The notes beneath the pieces were generated by a model that saw only the letters and a program-made list of their open reading frames with translations, did no database searches and was not told the DNA's origin. The position numbers and the translations under genes were made by a program. Positions 1-9,951 of a stretch of DNA of 64,000 nucleotides are shown here, piece by piece (the first letter of the stretch is position 1; every line of letters starts with the position of its first letter). This DNA comes from Streptomyces sp. V1I1 (GTDB lineage: Bacteria > Actinomycetota > Actinomycetes > Streptomycetales > Streptomycetaceae). The stretch covers positions 3,218,501 through 3,282,500 of the forward strand of contig NZ_JAUSZH010000001.1 in assembly GCF_030817355.1 (NCBI RefSeq), given 5' to 3'.

Positions 1-678
1 GCCGTACCGGAGTGTGGCCTTGCGCTCCCACGCGCCGGCCAGGAACTCCGGCAGGGTCGCGCCCTCCTCGGGGGCGTACGCGTTGGTGAACCAGGACGCG
101 ACGGCCACGTCGTACGCGGCGGTGTGCTGGAACGCTTCCGCCGCCAGGCGCTTGCGCGCGGCCAGGTCGAAGCCGCCGGTCTTGACGGCGTCGAGCACGT
201 CGCCGTACCGCGCCGGGCTGGTGACAACCGCGACCGACGGATGGTTCTTCGCCGCCGCGCGGACCATCGACGGGCCGCCGATGTCGATCTGCTCGACGCA
301 CTCGTCGGGAGCCGCGCCGGAGCGGACGGTCTCCTGGAAGGGATACAGGTTCACGACGACGAGGCCGAAGGGCTCCACGCCCAGCTCGGCGAGCTGCTCA
401 CGGTGCGACTCGAGCCGCAGGTCGGCGAGGATCCCGGCGTGCACGCGCGGGTGCAGAGTCTTGACCCGGCCGTCCAGACACTCGGGGAAGCCGGTGAGCT
501 CCTCGACCTTGGTGACCGGCACCCCGGCCGCGGCGATCTTCGCGGCGGTCGAGCCGGTGGAGACCAGCTCCACGCCCGCCTCGTGCAGCCCGCGGGCGAG
601 CTCCTCAAGACCCGTCTTGTCATACACACTGACCAGCGCTCGCCGGACGGCTCGCTTCGCAGCAGCCTCAACAGTCAC
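1..678 (-). CDS. purH: PurH, AICAR transformylase/IMP cyclohydrolase (5' part only)
   Basis: Catalyses the last two steps of de novo IMP synthesis: formylation of AICAR and ring closure to IMP. Only the first 226 codons lie in the window; the gene continues past its left edge, so the formyltransferase domain is mostly absent. The visible part is the N-terminal MGS-like cyclohydrolase domain, with the family signatures [28 protein letters not shown] and [14 protein letters not shown] in order. The chosen start is the GTG at 678-676, because it overlaps the purN stop in a 4-base GTGA arrangement. That overlap implies translational coupling in a purNH operon. Identification is secure; the incompleteness is only the window edge. 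Confidence 0.96.
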   Translation of the reverse strand, partial: MTVEAAAKRAVRRALVSVYDKTGLEELARGLHEAGVELVSTGSTAAKIAAAGVPVTKVEELTGFPECLDGRVKTLHPRVHAGILADLRLESHREQLAELGVEPFGLVVVNLYPFQETVRSGAAPDECVEQIDIGGPSMVRAAAKNHPSVAVVTSPARYGDVLDAVKTGGFDLAARKRLAAEAFQHTAAYDVAVASWFTNAYAPEEGATLPEFLAGAWERKATLRYG

Positions 679-1313
679 GGGAAAACTACCTTTCGTCCCT
701 CAATGCGGTAGCCGTTACGGGCCAGACGCCCCACGACCTCGACGAGCAGCCGTCGCTCGACTTCCTTGATGCGCTCATGGAGAGCGGCTTCGTCGTCCTC
801 GTCCCGTACCTCGACCACGCCCTGCGCGATGATCGGGCCGGTGTCGACGCCGTCGTCGACGAAGTGGACGGTGCACCCGGTGACCTTGGCGCCGTACGCG
901 AGCGCGTCGCGCACGCCGTGGGCCCCGGGGAAGCTGGGCAGCAGGGCGGGATGCGTATTGACGCAGCGGCCGCCGAAGCGGGCGAGGAATTCCTTACCCA
1001 CGATCTTCATTGTGAAGCCGGCCGAGACGACCAGATCCGGTTCGTACGCGGCGGTGGCCTCGGTGAGCGCGAGATCCCAGGCGTCGCGGGTCTCGTAGTC
1101 CTTCACCTTGCACACGAAGGTGGGCAGCCCGGCGCGCTCGGCGCGCTCGAGACCGGCGATCCCGTCCCGGTCGGCCCCGACGGCGACGACACGGGCACCG
1201 AAGCCCTGCGGATCCTCGTCGATCGCCTCGAGCAGGGCCTGGAGGTTCGTACCGGACCCGGAGACCAGGACGACAAGGCGTGCAGGACGGCGGGAGGGGG
1301 GCGGGGAGGCCAC
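675..1313 (-). CDS. purN: PurN, phosphoribosylglycinamide formyltransferase
   Basis: Transfers a formyl group from 10-formyl-THF to GAR in purine synthesis (cytoplasm). The product is 212 aa, a normal PurN length. Visible signatures are the N-terminal [14 protein letters not shown] loop, the catalytic region [15 protein letters not shown] (Asn and His of the active site) and the downstream DDGVDTGPI segment carrying the catalytic Asp. The open frame extends far upstream, but similarity begins just after the GTG at 1313, giving [15 protein letters not shown] at the N-terminus. purN overlaps purH by 4 bases, so they form one operon. The 264 bases upstream (1314-1577) are a divergent promoter region shared with the next plus-strand gene. 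Confidence 0.96.
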   Translation of the reverse strand: MASPPPSRRPARLVVLVSGSGTNLQALLEAIDEDPQGFGARVVAVGADRDGIAGLERAERAGLPTFVCKVKDYETRDAWDLALTEATAAYEPDLVVSAGFTMKIVGKEFLARFGGRCVNTHPALLPSFPGAHGVRDALAYGAKVTGCTVHFVDDGVDTGPIIAQGVVEVRDEDDEAALHERIKEVERRLLVEVVGRLARNGYRIEGRKVVFP

Positions 1314-1577
1314 GTCGGGTCTCTTTCTCGCGGTGTGGTGCGGCTTGCGGTGCCGCTTACTGTGCGGCTTTGTGTGGTCGTACGAACGAATCGCGCCCCT
1401 CAATAGGGGAACTCTACGAAGGGGCCGACCGTCAGCAACGATACCGGCACACAGAACCGCCCCCACGGGACGGGGGCGTGCCCGGGAGGTAGCGTCTGGG
1501 GACAGGTCCCGTCCCCTGACGGGCACTACGACACAAGACCCCATGTGCGCTGGGTCTGAGGGGAAGACGTTCACCAC

Positions 1578-2372
1578 ATGCCGGACCGACGCCGCCGTAC
1601 GGACCTCCTGTTGCCGCGGGAGCGCCAGTCCACGGACGACAACAACCCCTTCGCGCCGCCACCGGAGGGCAGGCCTGACCAGCCCTGGCAGCCGCGCCGC
1701 CCAGCGAACGACGGCGACAACTCCGACGACTCCTCTTCGTCCGACTCGTCCGGCTCCTCCGGGTCGGGCTCTTCCGGATCCTCGGGCTCCTCGAGCGGTG
1801 GTGGCTCCGGCTGGGGCAGCCAGTGGAGCAGCCGCCAGCCGGGCCGCTCCTCGGGCGGTGGCTTCGGCGGCCGCCCCGGCGGCGAGAACGGCCAGAACGG
1901 CGGCGGCCGGCAGGGCCCGGACGGCGGCTCCCCCGGCGGCCTCCGCTGGGACCCGACGGACCCGGCCCAGCGCAGGGCGCGCTATGCGCTGCTGTCGGGC
2001 ATGTGGGCGTTCTTCTTCGCGCTGTTCGAACTCCCGGAGATCGCGCTGCTGCTGGGCGCGCTGGCGCTGTACTGGAGCATCAGCTCCCTGCGCGCCAAGC
2101 CCCAACGCCCCGCAACGGACGCGGTGACCTCACCCCCGCCCGTACGCCCGACGCCGCCGACATCCCCGAACAAGCCCCAGCTGACGGCGGCCTTGAGCGG
2201 CCTGGTGATGGCGAGCATCGCGCTGGTGATCGTGGCGGCGTCGTTCACTGCGCAGCTCGTCTACCGGGACTACTACACATGCGTGAACGACGCCCTGACG
2301 AAGTCGGGCCAACTCGCCTGCAACGACCTGCTCCCGGATCCGCTGCGGGGCTTGATCGGCGTCAAGGAGTAG
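1578..2372 (+). CDS. Two-TM membrane protein with Ser/Gly-rich N-terminal half
   Basis: A 264-aa protein of unknown function. Residues 1-120 are low complexity: an acidic Asp/Ser run, then Gly/Ser/Arg/Gln-rich sequence, presumably disordered and cytoplasmic. Residues about 135-175 hold a hydrophobic hairpin-like segment ([20 protein letters not shown] onward). A second membrane helix is at about 205-230, followed by a short tail with two cysteines. The gene diverges from purN and its last 11 bases overlap the 3' end of the converging DUF6350 gene. Proteins of this type sit beside purN in other Streptomyces, but I cannot name a function. Confidence 0.8.
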   Translation: MPDRRRRTDLLLPRERQSTDDNNPFAPPPEGRPDQPWQPRRPANDGDNSDDSSSSDSSGSSGSGSSGSSGSSSGGGSGWGSQWSSRQPGRSSGGGFGGRPGGENGQNGGGRQGPDGGSPGGLRWDPTDPAQRRARYALLSGMWAFFFALFELPEIALLLGALALYWSISSLRAKPQRPATDAVTSPPPVRPTPPTSPNKPQLTAALSGLVMASIALVIVAASFTAQLVYRDYYTCVNDALTKSGQLACNDLLPDPLRGLIGVKE

Positions 2373-3990
2373 CCCGCACGGGCGGTTCACCGGGGGGTGG
2401 GGGTTCGGCCCCCTCCCCCGGCGGTTCCTTCGCGGCCGACGGCTCCTTCGCTGGCGGCGCCTCAGGCAGCGCCGGATCCGGCTCCGGCGTCGCCACCGGC
2501 TGAAGCTCCGCCGTCAAACCCCCCGACGCCTCCTTGAGCGCCGCCACCCGATCCTCCCGGCCCTCCCTCTCGGCCCAGGAACCCGACGGCAGGAAGTCGT
2601 ACGCCTCCGACGCCCCGTCGTCCGGCTCCGGCGGCCCGGCGGGTGCGGGCACCACAGGCACCGGTGCCGCAGCCTCCGGGGCCGACTCCGGCACCGGCTC
2701 CACCGCCCCGCGCCTCCACCAACGCCCCGGCACCCGCACCCGCCACGCCCGCACCCCCAGCGCTCCCGGCACCCCGATACCCGCCGTCCATGCCAGCGCC
2801 GCCGGCCCCGTCAGCCACCACACCGGGCCGAACGCGGCCAGCCGGCCCGTGCCCATCGGGCCGCCCGCGGCCCCCGCCATCAGGGCCGCCAGGACCCCGC
2901 AGCCCACGGCACCCAGGAGCGCCGTCAGCGCGGTCTCGCGCACGCCCCACGCGGTCTCCCGTGCCCCGTGCCGCGGCGCCGCCGCCCGCACCGTGAACCA
3001 CGCGATCACCACCCCCGCCACCACCGGCACAGCCGCCGCAGCCCAGTGCATCGGCATCCCCCGCCCCTCACCCGGGACCGCGGCCAGCAACGGGAAGTGC
3101 GGCAGCGCCGGGTCCCCGGCCAGCGCGAGCGGGGTCGCCGTGGCGCCCGTACCGAGCGCGAAACCCGGCCCGAGCCCGTACGCCGCACCCCACACCGCCG
3201 CGTTCGGCACCAGCGCGAACCCCAGCAGCAGCACCGCGAGCCGCCCCGACCACGGCTCCGCCAGGCGCAGGAACGAATCCTGCGTCGCGTCGGAGTGCCA
3301 CACCAGCGACACCGCGACCAGCAGCGCCCCGCCGCCCAGCAGCGCCATCGCCCCCGCCGCGGCGGACCGCAGTGCGACGGCCACCCCGGTACGGGCGAGC
3401 GCCACCCGTACCCGCCCGGGCAGCCAGGCGGGCAGCAGCTCGCGCGGGCTGCCGCTCCCCGTCCACACCCCGGCCGCCGCCGCGAGCGCCGTCACCAGCG
3501 GCACATGGAACAGCGCGCTCACCGGGTCCGGCGCCAGCGGCCCGCCCGTCGTGTAGACCGCCGCAGCGATGCCGACCAGGAGATATCCCGCGGTCACTGC
3601 GCACAGCGCACCCGGAGCCGACGGCCGCAGCCGCCCCTCCCCCAGTTCCAGCGCGTCGCGCGCCGCCCGGTGCACCAGCCAGGCCGGAAGCGCGACGAAC
3701 AGCAGCGGCACGACCCCCACCGGCGCCGGGGCCCCGGAGAGCGTGCCGGCGCGTACGAGCTCGGTGCCGTGGGCCAGCAGCCACAGCCCGGCGACGAGGT
3801 GCAGCGCCCCATCGGGACCGCTGTCCGGGTACGGAGAGCTGATCCACAGCACCATCACCACAAGCGCGAGCCCGCCCAGCCCGAGCCCCGCCGCGGTCGC
3901 CCCGCGCACGAAGGACGCGGCCAGGGCAGGCACAGGCCCCCCCTGCACGGGGACCGGAGTCTGCGGCACAGAAGGGCTGCGATCGGTCAT
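2362..3990 (-). CDS. DUF6350 family polytopic membrane protein (PerM-like annotation)
   Basis: An integral membrane protein of about 542 aa, with roughly ten hydrophobic segments spread over residues 20-430 and a cytoplasmic Pro/Glu/Ala-rich C-terminal tail of about 100 residues. It matches the DUF6350 family that lies next to purN in Streptomyces and is sometimes annotated as cell division protein PerM; the function is not established. I chose the ATG at 3990 ([10 protein letters not shown]). A GTG at 3999 three codons upstream is also possible. It converges on the preceding gene with an 11-base overlap. The family call rests on location and membrane pattern rather than on a catalytic motif. 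Confidence 0.85.
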   Translation of the reverse strand: MTDRSPSVPQTPVPVQGGPVPALAASFVRGATAAGLGLGGLALVVMVLWISSPYPDSGPDGALHLVAGLWLLAHGTELVRAGTLSGAPAPVGVVPLLFVALPAWLVHRAARDALELGEGRLRPSAPGALCAVTAGYLLVGIAAAVYTTGGPLAPDPVSALFHVPLVTALAAAAGVWTGSGSPRELLPAWLPGRVRVALARTGVAVALRSAAAGAMALLGGGALLVAVSLVWHSDATQDSFLRLAEPWSGRLAVLLLGFALVPNAAVWGAAYGLGPGFALGTGATATPLALAGDPALPHFPLLAAVPGEGRGMPMHWAAAAVPVVAGVVIAWFTVRAAAPRHGARETAWGVRETALTALLGAVGCGVLAALMAGAAGGPMGTGRLAAFGPVWWLTGPAALAWTAGIGVPGALGVRAWRVRVPGRWWRRGAVEPVPESAPEAAAPVPVVPAPAGPPEPDDGASEAYDFLPSGSWAEREGREDRVAALKEASGGLTAELQPVATPEPDPALPEAPPAKEPSAAKEPPGEGAEPPPPGEPPVRATP

Positions 3991-4115
3991 TTGAGTCACG
4001 CGGCCATGCTGCCAACGACACGCGCCGTAGTCGCGTAACAGGCGATCACCCGCTGTGTCGTTCAATATACGTTTATGTACTTTCTCGTCGAGTGGAGTGC
4101 TGACGGGAGCCCTTC

Positions 4116-5273
4116 ATGACTCAGAGCACCACACGCTCCGTACCCGCCCCGCTGCCCTCCCCCATGGAACGGCGCAGGCTGCGCGAGGCGAAGTTCCTGA
4201 GCGAGGAGGAGGCCGCGAGCGTGGTCGGCGTCACGCGGGCGACGATCAGGTCCTGGGAGACCGGCCGCAGCAGCCCACGGGGGCGCAACCGCGAGCTGTA
4301 CGCGAGGCTGCTCGCCGACTCTGCCGAGAGGACCAGGGAGTCCAGGGAGTTCTGGGAATCCAGGGAATCCGGCGAATTCCCCGCCTGGCAGCCCGAACCC
4401 GAACCCGCCGCCAAGCACGCGGCCGAACAGCAGGCCCCGCCGCCGAAGCCACCGGAACCGCCGGCACTCCCCGAGTTCACCCCCGCCGAGGCCTTCGACG
4501 CTCTCTACTCGTACGCCGCCCCGGCCCTCGTACGCCAGACCTACCTGCTCACCGGTCGGCTCCGGCTCTCCCACGAGTCGGTCGAGCGCGCCTTCCATCT
4601 CGCCTGGCAGCGGTGGCCAAAGGTCGCCGTCGACCCGGACCCCGCGGGCTGGGTACGGGCCGCCGCGTACGAATACGCCATGTCCCCCTGGCAGCGGCTA
4701 CGGCCCGTCCACCGGCACCCCGACTTCCCTCGCGTCGAGGGGGACCGGCGCCGGCTGCTCGACGCGCTGCTGGAACTTCCCCCGTCGTACCGCCGCACCC
4801 TGGTGCTCTACGACGGCCTCGGCCTCGATCTCCCCGAGACGGCCGCCGAGACGGAGGCGAGTACCCCCGCCGCGGCAAACCGCCTGGTGCACGCGCGGGC
4901 AGCCGTCGCCGAGCGGGCGCCCGAGCTCGGCGTGCCCGAGACGCTGCACGAGCAGCTCACGGCCCTCGCGAACGCCGGCCCGGTGCCGCGGCTGAGCGCC
5001 GCCAGAGCGGTACGTACGGGCTGCGAGCGCCGGGCCCGGTTCTGGACGCGAGCCGCCATCACGGTCACCACACTGATCATCGGCGCCACGGCCTACACCC
5101 TGGCCACCGCGCCGACGCGGTACGAACCGCCGCTCGCCCCCGGGCAGCAAGTCGGCGGCGTACCGCCGCACAGCGGGCCGCAGCCGCTGACCCCGCGGGT
5201 CATGGAGCTGCGCGCGAAGCTGCTCGCCGAGCCGGCGTACGGTCCGGAACGACTCCTGCCCCAGGTGCGCTGA
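4116..5273 (+). CDS. HTH and sigma-like regulator with a C-terminal membrane anchor
   Basis: A 385-aa protein with an unusual domain order. Residues about 24-60 form an XRE/excisionase-like helix-turn-helix (LSEEEAASVVGVTRATIRSWETG). Residues 65-125 are an acidic, Pro-rich linker. Residues about 128-260 resemble ECF sigma region 2 and a degenerate region 4 (AFDALYSYAAPALVRQTYLL; LLELPPSYRRTLVLYDGLGL). A single hydrophobic helix at about 310-330 (AITVTTLIIGATAYTLA) is followed by a short tail that would be extracytoplasmic. It may be a membrane-tethered DNA-binding protein; sigma activity is not proven by sequence. A strong terminator follows at 5295-5344. Confidence 0.85.
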   Translation: MTQSTTRSVPAPLPSPMERRRLREAKFLSEEEAASVVGVTRATIRSWETGRSSPRGRNRELYARLLADSAERTRESREFWESRESGEFPAWQPEPEPAAKHAAEQQAPPPKPPEPPALPEFTPAEAFDALYSYAAPALVRQTYLLTGRLRLSHESVERAFHLAWQRWPKVAVDPDPAGWVRAAAYEYAMSPWQRLRPVHRHPDFPRVEGDRRRLLDALLELPPSYRRTLVLYDGLGLDLPETAAETEASTPAAANRLVHARAAVAERAPELGVPETLHEQLTALANAGPVPRLSAARAVRTGCERRARFWTRAAITVTTLIIGATAYTLATAPTRYEPPLAPGQQVGGVPPHSGPQPLTPRVMELRAKLLAEPAYGPERLLPQVR

Positions 5274-5294
5274 CCAGGTCAGTTGCTTAGTACG

Positions 5295-5344
5295 CGAGTG
5301 GGCCCGCACCTCACAGGAATCGCCTGGAGGCGCGGGCCCACTCG
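5295..5344. terminator. Bidirectional rho-independent terminator
   Basis: A perfect 13-bp stem (5295-5307 with 5332-5344, CGAGTGGGCCCGC) and a 24-base loop lie between the converging HTH gene and sucD. It can terminate transcription from both sides. Confidence 0.85.
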
Positions 5345-5368
5345 TACGTGCCGTACCTACCGCAAAGG

Positions 5369-6253
5369 TCAGGCGCCCAGGATCTCGCGCGCCAGCTTGG
5401 CCGTCTCGGTCGGCGTCTTGCCGACCTTGACGCCCGCGGCCTCGAGGGCTTCCTTCTTGGCCGCGGCCGTGCCGGAGGAGCCGGAGACGATGGCGCCGGC
5501 GTGGCCCATGGTCTTGCCCTCGGGGGCGGTGAAGCCCGCGACGTAACCGACGACCGGCTTGGTGACGTTCTTCGCGATGAAGTCCGCCGCACGCTCCTCG
5601 GCGTCGCCGCCGATCTCGCCGATCATCACGATCAGCTCGGTCTCCGGGTCGGCCTCGAATGCGGCCAGCGCGTCGATGTGGGTCGTGCCGATGACCGGGT
5701 CGCCACCGATGCCGACGGCCGAGGAGAAGCCGATGTCACGGAGCTCGTACATCATCTGGTAGGTCAGCGTGCCGGACTTGGACACGAGACCGATGCGGCC
5801 GGGCTTGGTGATGTCGCCCGGGATGATGCCGGCGTTGGACTGGCCGGGGGTGATCAGGCCGGGGCAGTTCGGACCGATGATCCGGGTCTTGTTGCCCTTG
5901 GCGGTCGCGTACGCCCAGAAGGCGGCGGAGTCGTGGACCGCGATGCCCTCGGTGATGACGACCGCGAGGCCGATCTCGGCGTCGATCGCCTCGACGACGG
6001 CGGCCTTGGCGAAGGCCGGCGGCACAAAGAGGACGGAGACGTCGGCTCCGGTCTTCTCCATCGCCTCGGCGACGGAGCCGAAGACCGGCACCTCGGTGCC
6101 GTCGAAGTCGACGGTCGTGCCCGCCTTGCGCGGGTTCACGCCACCGACGATGTTGGTGCCGTCGTTCAGCATGAGCTTGGTGTGCTTCATGCCCGTGGCG
6201 CCGGTCATGCCCTGGACGATGACCTTGCTGTCCTTGGTGAGGAAGATAGCCAT
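5369..6253 (-). CDS. sucD: SucD, succinyl-CoA synthetase alpha subunit
   Basis: The 294-aa alpha subunit of the ADP/GDP-forming succinyl-CoA ligase of the TCA cycle. The N-terminal CoA-binding Rossmann domain begins [15 protein letters not shown]. The C-terminal domain carries the phosphohistidine loop [10 protein letters not shown], where His251 is the residue transiently phosphorylated in catalysis. Length is standard. It lies 21 bases downstream of sucC and is almost certainly co-transcribed with it. A shared bidirectional terminator follows the gene. Confidence 0.98.
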   Translation of the reverse strand: MAIFLTKDSKVIVQGMTGATGMKHTKLMLNDGTNIVGGVNPRKAGTTVDFDGTEVPVFGSVAEAMEKTGADVSVLFVPPAFAKAAVVEAIDAEIGLAVVITEGIAVHDSAAFWAYATAKGNKTRIIGPNCPGLITPGQSNAGIIPGDITKPGRIGLVSKSGTLTYQMMYELRDIGFSSAVGIGGDPVIGTTHIDALAAFEADPETELIVMIGEIGGDAEERAADFIAKNVTKPVVGYVAGFTAPEGKTMGHAGAIVSGSSGTAAAKKEALEAAGVKVGKTPTETAKLAREILGA

Positions 6254-6274
6254 GGTTCTGGAGTCCCTCTTCCC

Positions 6275-7453
6275 TTACTTCGCAGCCGCGAGCTCGGCGG
6301 CCTTGTCGGCCGCGCCGTCCATGGTGTCCACGCGCTGCACGAGCGGGTGGTTGGCGTCGGAAAGGATCTTGCGACCCAGCTCCGCGTTGTTGCCGTCGAG
6401 GCGCACGACCAGCGGCTTGGTGACGTCCTCGCCCTTGGACTTGAGCAGCGCCAGGGCCTGCACGATGCCGTTGGCGACCTCGTCGCACGCGGTGATGCCA
6501 CCGAAGACGTTGACGAAGACGGACTTGACGTCCGGGTCGCCGAGGATGATTTCGAGGCCGTTCGCCATGACCTCGGCGGAGGCGCCGCCGCCGATGTCGA
6601 GGAAGTTGGCGGGCTTCACGCCGCCGTGGTTCTCACCGGCGTACGCGACGACGTCGAGGGTCGACATGACCAGACCCGCGCCGTTGCCGATGATGCCGAC
6701 TTCGCCGTCGAGCTTGACGTAGTTGAGGTTCTTGGCCTTGGCGGCAGCCTCGAGCGGGTTGGCTGCGTCCTTGTCCTCGAGCCCCGCGTGCTCGGGCTGA
6801 CGGAAGTCCGCGTTCTCGTCGAGCGAGACCTTGCCGTCGAGCGCGATGACACGGCCGTCGGCGACCTTGGCCAGCGGGTTGACCTCGACGAGGAGCGCGT
6901 CCTCGGCGATGAAGGTCTTCCACAGGGTCACCAGGATGTCGGCGACCTGGTCGGCGACATCGGCCGGGAACTTCGCGGCCGCGACGATCTCGCGGGCCTT
7001 CTCCAGGTCGACACCCTCGTTGGCGTTGACCGGGATCTTCGCGAGGGCCTCGGGGTTCTCCTCCGCGACGACCTCGATCTCCACGCCGCCCTGGACGGAG
7101 GCCATGGCAAGGAAAGTGCGGTTGGTGCGGTCGAGGAGGTACGAGACGTAGTACTCCTCGGCGATCTCAGGCGCCGTCTCGGCCAGCATCACCTTGTGGA
7201 CCGTGTGGCCCTTGATGTCCATGCCGAGGATCTGACCGGCCTTCTCGACCGCGTCGTCCGGGTCGGAGGCCAGCTTGACGCCGCCGGCCTTGCCGCGGCC
7301 GCCGACCTTCACCTGCGCCTTGACGACCGACCGGCCGCCCAGACGCTCGGTCACCTCGCGCGCCGCCTCAGGCGTGTCGATGACTTCACCGGCCAGCACC
7401 GGTACACCGTGCTTGGCGAAGAGGTCCCTCGCCTGGTACTCGAACAGGTCCAC
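6275..7453 (-). CDS. sucC: SucC, succinyl-CoA synthetase beta subunit
   Basis: The 392-aa ATP-grasp beta subunit, partner of SucD. It begins [16 protein letters not shown], typical of the family, and ends with the CoA-ligase domain ([18 protein letters not shown]). The open frame extends 32 codons further upstream, but the GTG at 7453 is preceded by a purine-rich ribosome-binding site (AAAAGGGACGG) at good spacing and fits homologues. First gene of the sucCD operon. Confidence 0.98.
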   Translation of the reverse strand: MDLFEYQARDLFAKHGVPVLAGEVIDTPEAAREVTERLGGRSVVKAQVKVGGRGKAGGVKLASDPDDAVEKAGQILGMDIKGHTVHKVMLAETAPEIAEEYYVSYLLDRTNRTFLAMASVQGGVEIEVVAEENPEALAKIPVNANEGVDLEKAREIVAAAKFPADVADQVADILVTLWKTFIAEDALLVEVNPLAKVADGRVIALDGKVSLDENADFRQPEHAGLEDKDAANPLEAAAKAKNLNYVKLDGEVGIIGNGAGLVMSTLDVVAYAGENHGGVKPANFLDIGGGASAEVMANGLEIILGDPDVKSVFVNVFGGITACDEVANGIVQALALLKSKGEDVTKPLVVRLDGNNAELGRKILSDANHPLVQRVDTMDGAADKAAELAAAK

Positions 7454-7679
7454 GCGCGTCCGTCCCTTTTCTGATGATCGCGGTTCGTTGTCTGCGTGGG
7501 CGTGCCGCGAAGGGCAACGTGACTGCGCTGTCACAAGGGAGGCGTACACGGTGTCCGTGGCCGCGGCATGTCCGTCTCGCAGGTTATCCCCGTGGGCCGT
7601 AGGTCCCTAAATCGCAGATCACACCTGGGCGGTGATAACAGTCACAGATCGCACCCGGTGGCTGTGCCGGAAACGGAAC
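7454..7679. other. sucCD upstream region
   Basis: Non-coding sequence upstream of sucCD, which should hold its promoter. I see two short related motifs (CGCAGATCACACC and CACAGATCGCACC, near 7613-7656), which could be a protein-binding site, but nothing firmer. Confidence 0.4.
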
Positions 7680-7711
7680 CGGGCGGTCCCCACCCCAATG
7701 AGGACCGCCCG
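7680..7711 (-). terminator. Terminator of the hendecad-repeat protein gene
   Basis: A perfect 10-bp stem (7680-7689 with 7702-7711, CGGGCGGTCC) with a 12-base loop, about 80 bases past the stop codon of the gene at 7792-8901. Confidence 0.75.
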
Positions 7712-7747
7712 TGGAGCTCCGTAGAACCGCGTAACTTCCGACCCGCC

Positions 7748-7808
7748 TGTCAGATGTTCTGCGTCATTCGTTCTGCGTCATTCGTTCTGTGTCAGATGCC
7801 CTGCGTCA
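7748..7808. repeat. 14-bp tandem repeat spanning a stop codon
   Basis: Three 14-base units starting at 7757, 7771 and 7785: two exact copies of TTCTGCGTCATTCG and a diverged third. The third unit contains the TGA stop of the adjacent minus-strand gene (7794-7792), and the stop context ATCTGACA recurs about 35 bases downstream. Confidence 0.8.
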
Positions 7809-8901
7809 GGTGCGACGCGTAACCCGGAGTGACAGAGGAAGCCGCGCCCTGAACGCCGGAAACGGCGTTGCCGGCGAGCGGGGCCGCGGTGACCGTGCCG
7901 GTCAGGTCCTGCGCGAACGGCTGGACCTCGGAGACCACGCCGCCCGCGAACGGCGTCACGTCGCCGACGACACCGTGCGCGAGGGAGCCGGCGCTGCCGC
8001 CGACGCCGTACGCGACCGGCGTCACGTGGTCGACCACGGTGTGGACGAGCGGCTGAACCGAGCCGACGACACCGCCCGCGAAGGGCTGGACGTCGGAGAC
8101 CACGCCGCCGGCGAACGGCTGGACCTCGCTGACGACACCGCCGGCGAACGGCGTCACGTCGCCGGCCACGCCCTGGGCGAGGCCGCCGACGTCGCCGACC
8201 GCCTGACCGGCGACCGGGACGACGCCGTTGACGGCCCGGCCGGCGATGGGCGGCAGAACGTCCTGAGCGGCGGCGTCGACGACCGGAGTGGCGTCGGCGA
8301 CAGCGCCCTGGGCCCGGTACTGGGCCTGGGCCGGGGCCTGCTCCAGCTCGTGCGCGAAGGCGGAGAGCGGGCCGAAGAGGTAGTCGATCTCGTCCTGGAC
8401 GTCCGTGCGGGCAGCGGACTGGGCGTTGCCCTGGGCCTGGGCGGCGGTGCCAGCGGCGGTGCGCTGAGCCTGCGCGGCCGTACCCGTCGTCTTGCCCTTG
8501 GCCTGGGCGGCCGTGCCCGTAGCGGTGCGCTGAGCCTTCGCGGCCGTACCCGTCGTCTTGCCCTTGGCCTGGGCGGCCGTGCCCGTAGCGGTGCGCTGAG
8601 CCTGCGCAGCCGTACCGGTGGCCTTGCCCTTGGCCTGGGTGACCGCACCCGTAGCGGTGCGCTGAGCCTGCGCGGCCGTACCCGTCGCCTTGCCCTTGGC
8701 CTGGGCGACCGCACCCGTGGCCGTGGAGCGCGCGTCGGAAGCGGCACCCTTGGCGTCCTGGACGGCGTCGGCCGCCTGGTCGGGCGTGGAGAGCGGTACG
8801 GAGACGTGCACCTCGTCGGCGCTGGCCACGGCGGTGCCGATGGCCCACATGCCGCCGGCCGTGGCGGCGACGGCTATAGAACGGCGAATATTCTTGTGCA
8901 T
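7792..8901 (-). CDS. Secreted hendecad (11-residue) repeat protein, LEA-like
   Basis: A 369-aa exported protein; the signal peptide ends near VASA/DEV (residues 28-29). Nearly all of the mature part is 11-residue repeats. Residues 62-160 are nine back-to-back hydrophilic units alternating TGTAAQAKGKT and TGTAAQAQRTA types. Residues 227-336 are ten more units of hydrophobic type such as VTPFAGGVVSE and VQPFAGGVVSD. A short non-repeat segment (TDVQDEIDYLFGPLSAFAHELEQ) separates them. The first block has the periodicity and composition of LEA group 3 amphipathic helices, suggesting a surface or lipid-interacting role; that is inference. It has no catalytic motif. The next secreted-protein gene lies 107 bases upstream on the same strand. 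Confidence 0.85.
   Translation of the reverse strand: MHKNIRRSIAVAATAGGMWAIGTAVASADEVHVSVPLSTPDQAADAVQDAKGAASDARSTATGAVAQAKGKATGTAAQAQRTATGAVTQAKGKATGTAAQAQRTATGTAAQAKGKTTGTAAKAQRTATGTAAQAKGKTTGTAAQAQRTAAGTAAQAQGNAQSAARTDVQDEIDYLFGPLSAFAHELEQAPAQAQYRAQGAVADATPVVDAAAQDVLPPIAGRAVNGVVPVAGQAVGDVGGLAQGVAGDVTPFAGGVVSEVQPFAGGVVSDVQPFAGGVVGSVQPLVHTVVDHVTPVAYGVGGSAGSLAHGVVGDVTPFAGGVVSEVQPFAQDLTGTVTAAPLAGNAVSGVQGAASSVTPGYASHLTQGI
7894..8223 (-). repeat. Ten 33-bp tandem coding repeats
   Basis: Exactly 330 bp, or ten 33-bp units, encoding the hydrophobic 11-mers at residues 227-336. The units at residues 249-281 and 315-325 are the most conserved. Confidence 0.85.
8422..8718 (-). repeat. Nine 33-bp tandem coding repeats
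   Basis: Exactly 297 bp, or nine 33-bp units, encoding the hydrophilic 11-mers at residues 62-160 of the host gene. Alternate units are the most similar, so the higher-order unit is 66 bp. Confidence 0.9.
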
Positions 8902-9008
8902 GCTTGAGTCGAATCCTTCGAATGAGTTCGGCTGTCCGGAACTGTCCGGTTGGCGGGCAGACCTGTCCCGCCCCCGCGCGGCAGGTCTTGAGCGGGGAAA
9001 GGACTGCC

Positions 9009-9857
9009 CTAGCCGGGGAATTCGAGGATGTCGCGGGGTCGTTCGCAGGTCGGCGCGGCCGCCGTCGCCCGGACCGCGCCGGAGACGAGCGCGTATGGAC
9101 TGTCGTACGCACTCACCGCCGCGGGCTGGTCGCCCTTTCGCGGCGTGTGCGTCTCGGTGGACTGCTGCAGCGCGCCGTGCGTGGAGTTGCAGGGCTTGCC
9201 GGGGACTTGAGCCGGTGCGGGTGCCGACGCGGGCTGCGCGTGCGGGACTTCACCGGGGTGCCGGCCGAGCGCACCGGCGTACTCACCGTCGTACTCACCG
9301 GCCGGGCCGACCGCGGCAACGGTCGCGCCGGACGACCGGGCCGGGTCCGCCTCGTCCGAGGAGGGCTTGGCCGTGATTCCGCCCGGGGACTCGTCCACGA
9401 GCCGGTCGGCGGGGCCTTGCGGCTGTCCGGGGTCTGTACCGCCGCCGGCAGACGGCGGCGGTACGGGAAGGAACTCGCCCGGTGTGCCGGTCACCGGCTC
9501 GACCACGGGCCCTACGACATCCGCCACAGTGCCCGCGGCCGGCTGAAGAACCTCGCGTACGGATCGCACCGGCGCAATGGACGCCGCCGCGTCGACGGAG
9601 TCCGTTGCCGCGCGCCGCAGTTCCCGCGCCGGGACCGGCCGGGTCGACGACGCCGGGTCGCTCGCCTCGGTGTCGGCGGGCGCCTGGGAACTCGGCGCCG
9701 AATCCGGCAGCTCGGCCGCCTGCGCCTGTCCGCCGTAGAGGAAACCGACCGTCAGCAGACCCCCGAGAAACAGCATCACCCGCAGCGCACGCCGCTCGCC
9801 CGCTGCCCGGCGCAGCGCGCACAGGACAGCGGCAGAACGAGCAGCTGCGGCAGTCAC
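9009..9857 (-). CDS. Secreted hypothetical protein, Pro/Ala-rich
   Basis: A 282-aa protein I do not recognise. A basic N-terminus and a hydrophobic helix at about 27-46 end in AQAQA/AEL, a plausible signal peptidase site or membrane anchor. The rest is low complexity (Pro, Ala, Ser, Gly) with a central amphipathic stretch at about 95-125 that resembles the 11-mers of the neighbouring secreted protein (VADVVGPVVEPVTG). Two cysteines lie in the C-terminal third. It is upstream of and co-directional with the hendecad-repeat gene, so the pair may form an envelope-related transcription unit. No enzymatic motif is visible. Confidence 0.7.
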   Translation of the reverse strand: MTAAAARSAAVLCALRRAAGERRALRVMLFLGGLLTVGFLYGGQAQAAELPDSAPSSQAPADTEASDPASSTRPVPARELRRAATDSVDAAASIAPVRSVREVLQPAAGTVADVVGPVVEPVTGTPGEFLPVPPPSAGGGTDPGQPQGPADRLVDESPGGITAKPSSDEADPARSSGATVAAVGPAGEYDGEYAGALGRHPGEVPHAQPASAPAPAQVPGKPCNSTHGALQQSTETHTPRKGDQPAAVSAYDSPYALVSGAVRATAAAPTCERPRDILEFPG

Positions 9858-9951
9858 GGTGAAGGAGCCTTCCCGAGGTTGGCGGAAGTGGACCTTCCGC
9901 GGGGATCGGGACGATGCTCGCCGAGTCGCCCGGGTCGGCGCAAGTCCTACG

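Noticed and set aside
675..2105. A longer purN reaching 2105
   Set aside because: The extra 264 codons are antisense to the membrane protein at 1578 and lie outside PurN homology; the GTG at 1313 fits.
7680..7808. A CRISPR-like array in the short tandem repeats near 7.7 kb (and those near 28.4, 35.3, 49.4 and 55.0 kb)
   Set aside because: Units are too short and directly adjacent with no spacers, and no cas genes are present.
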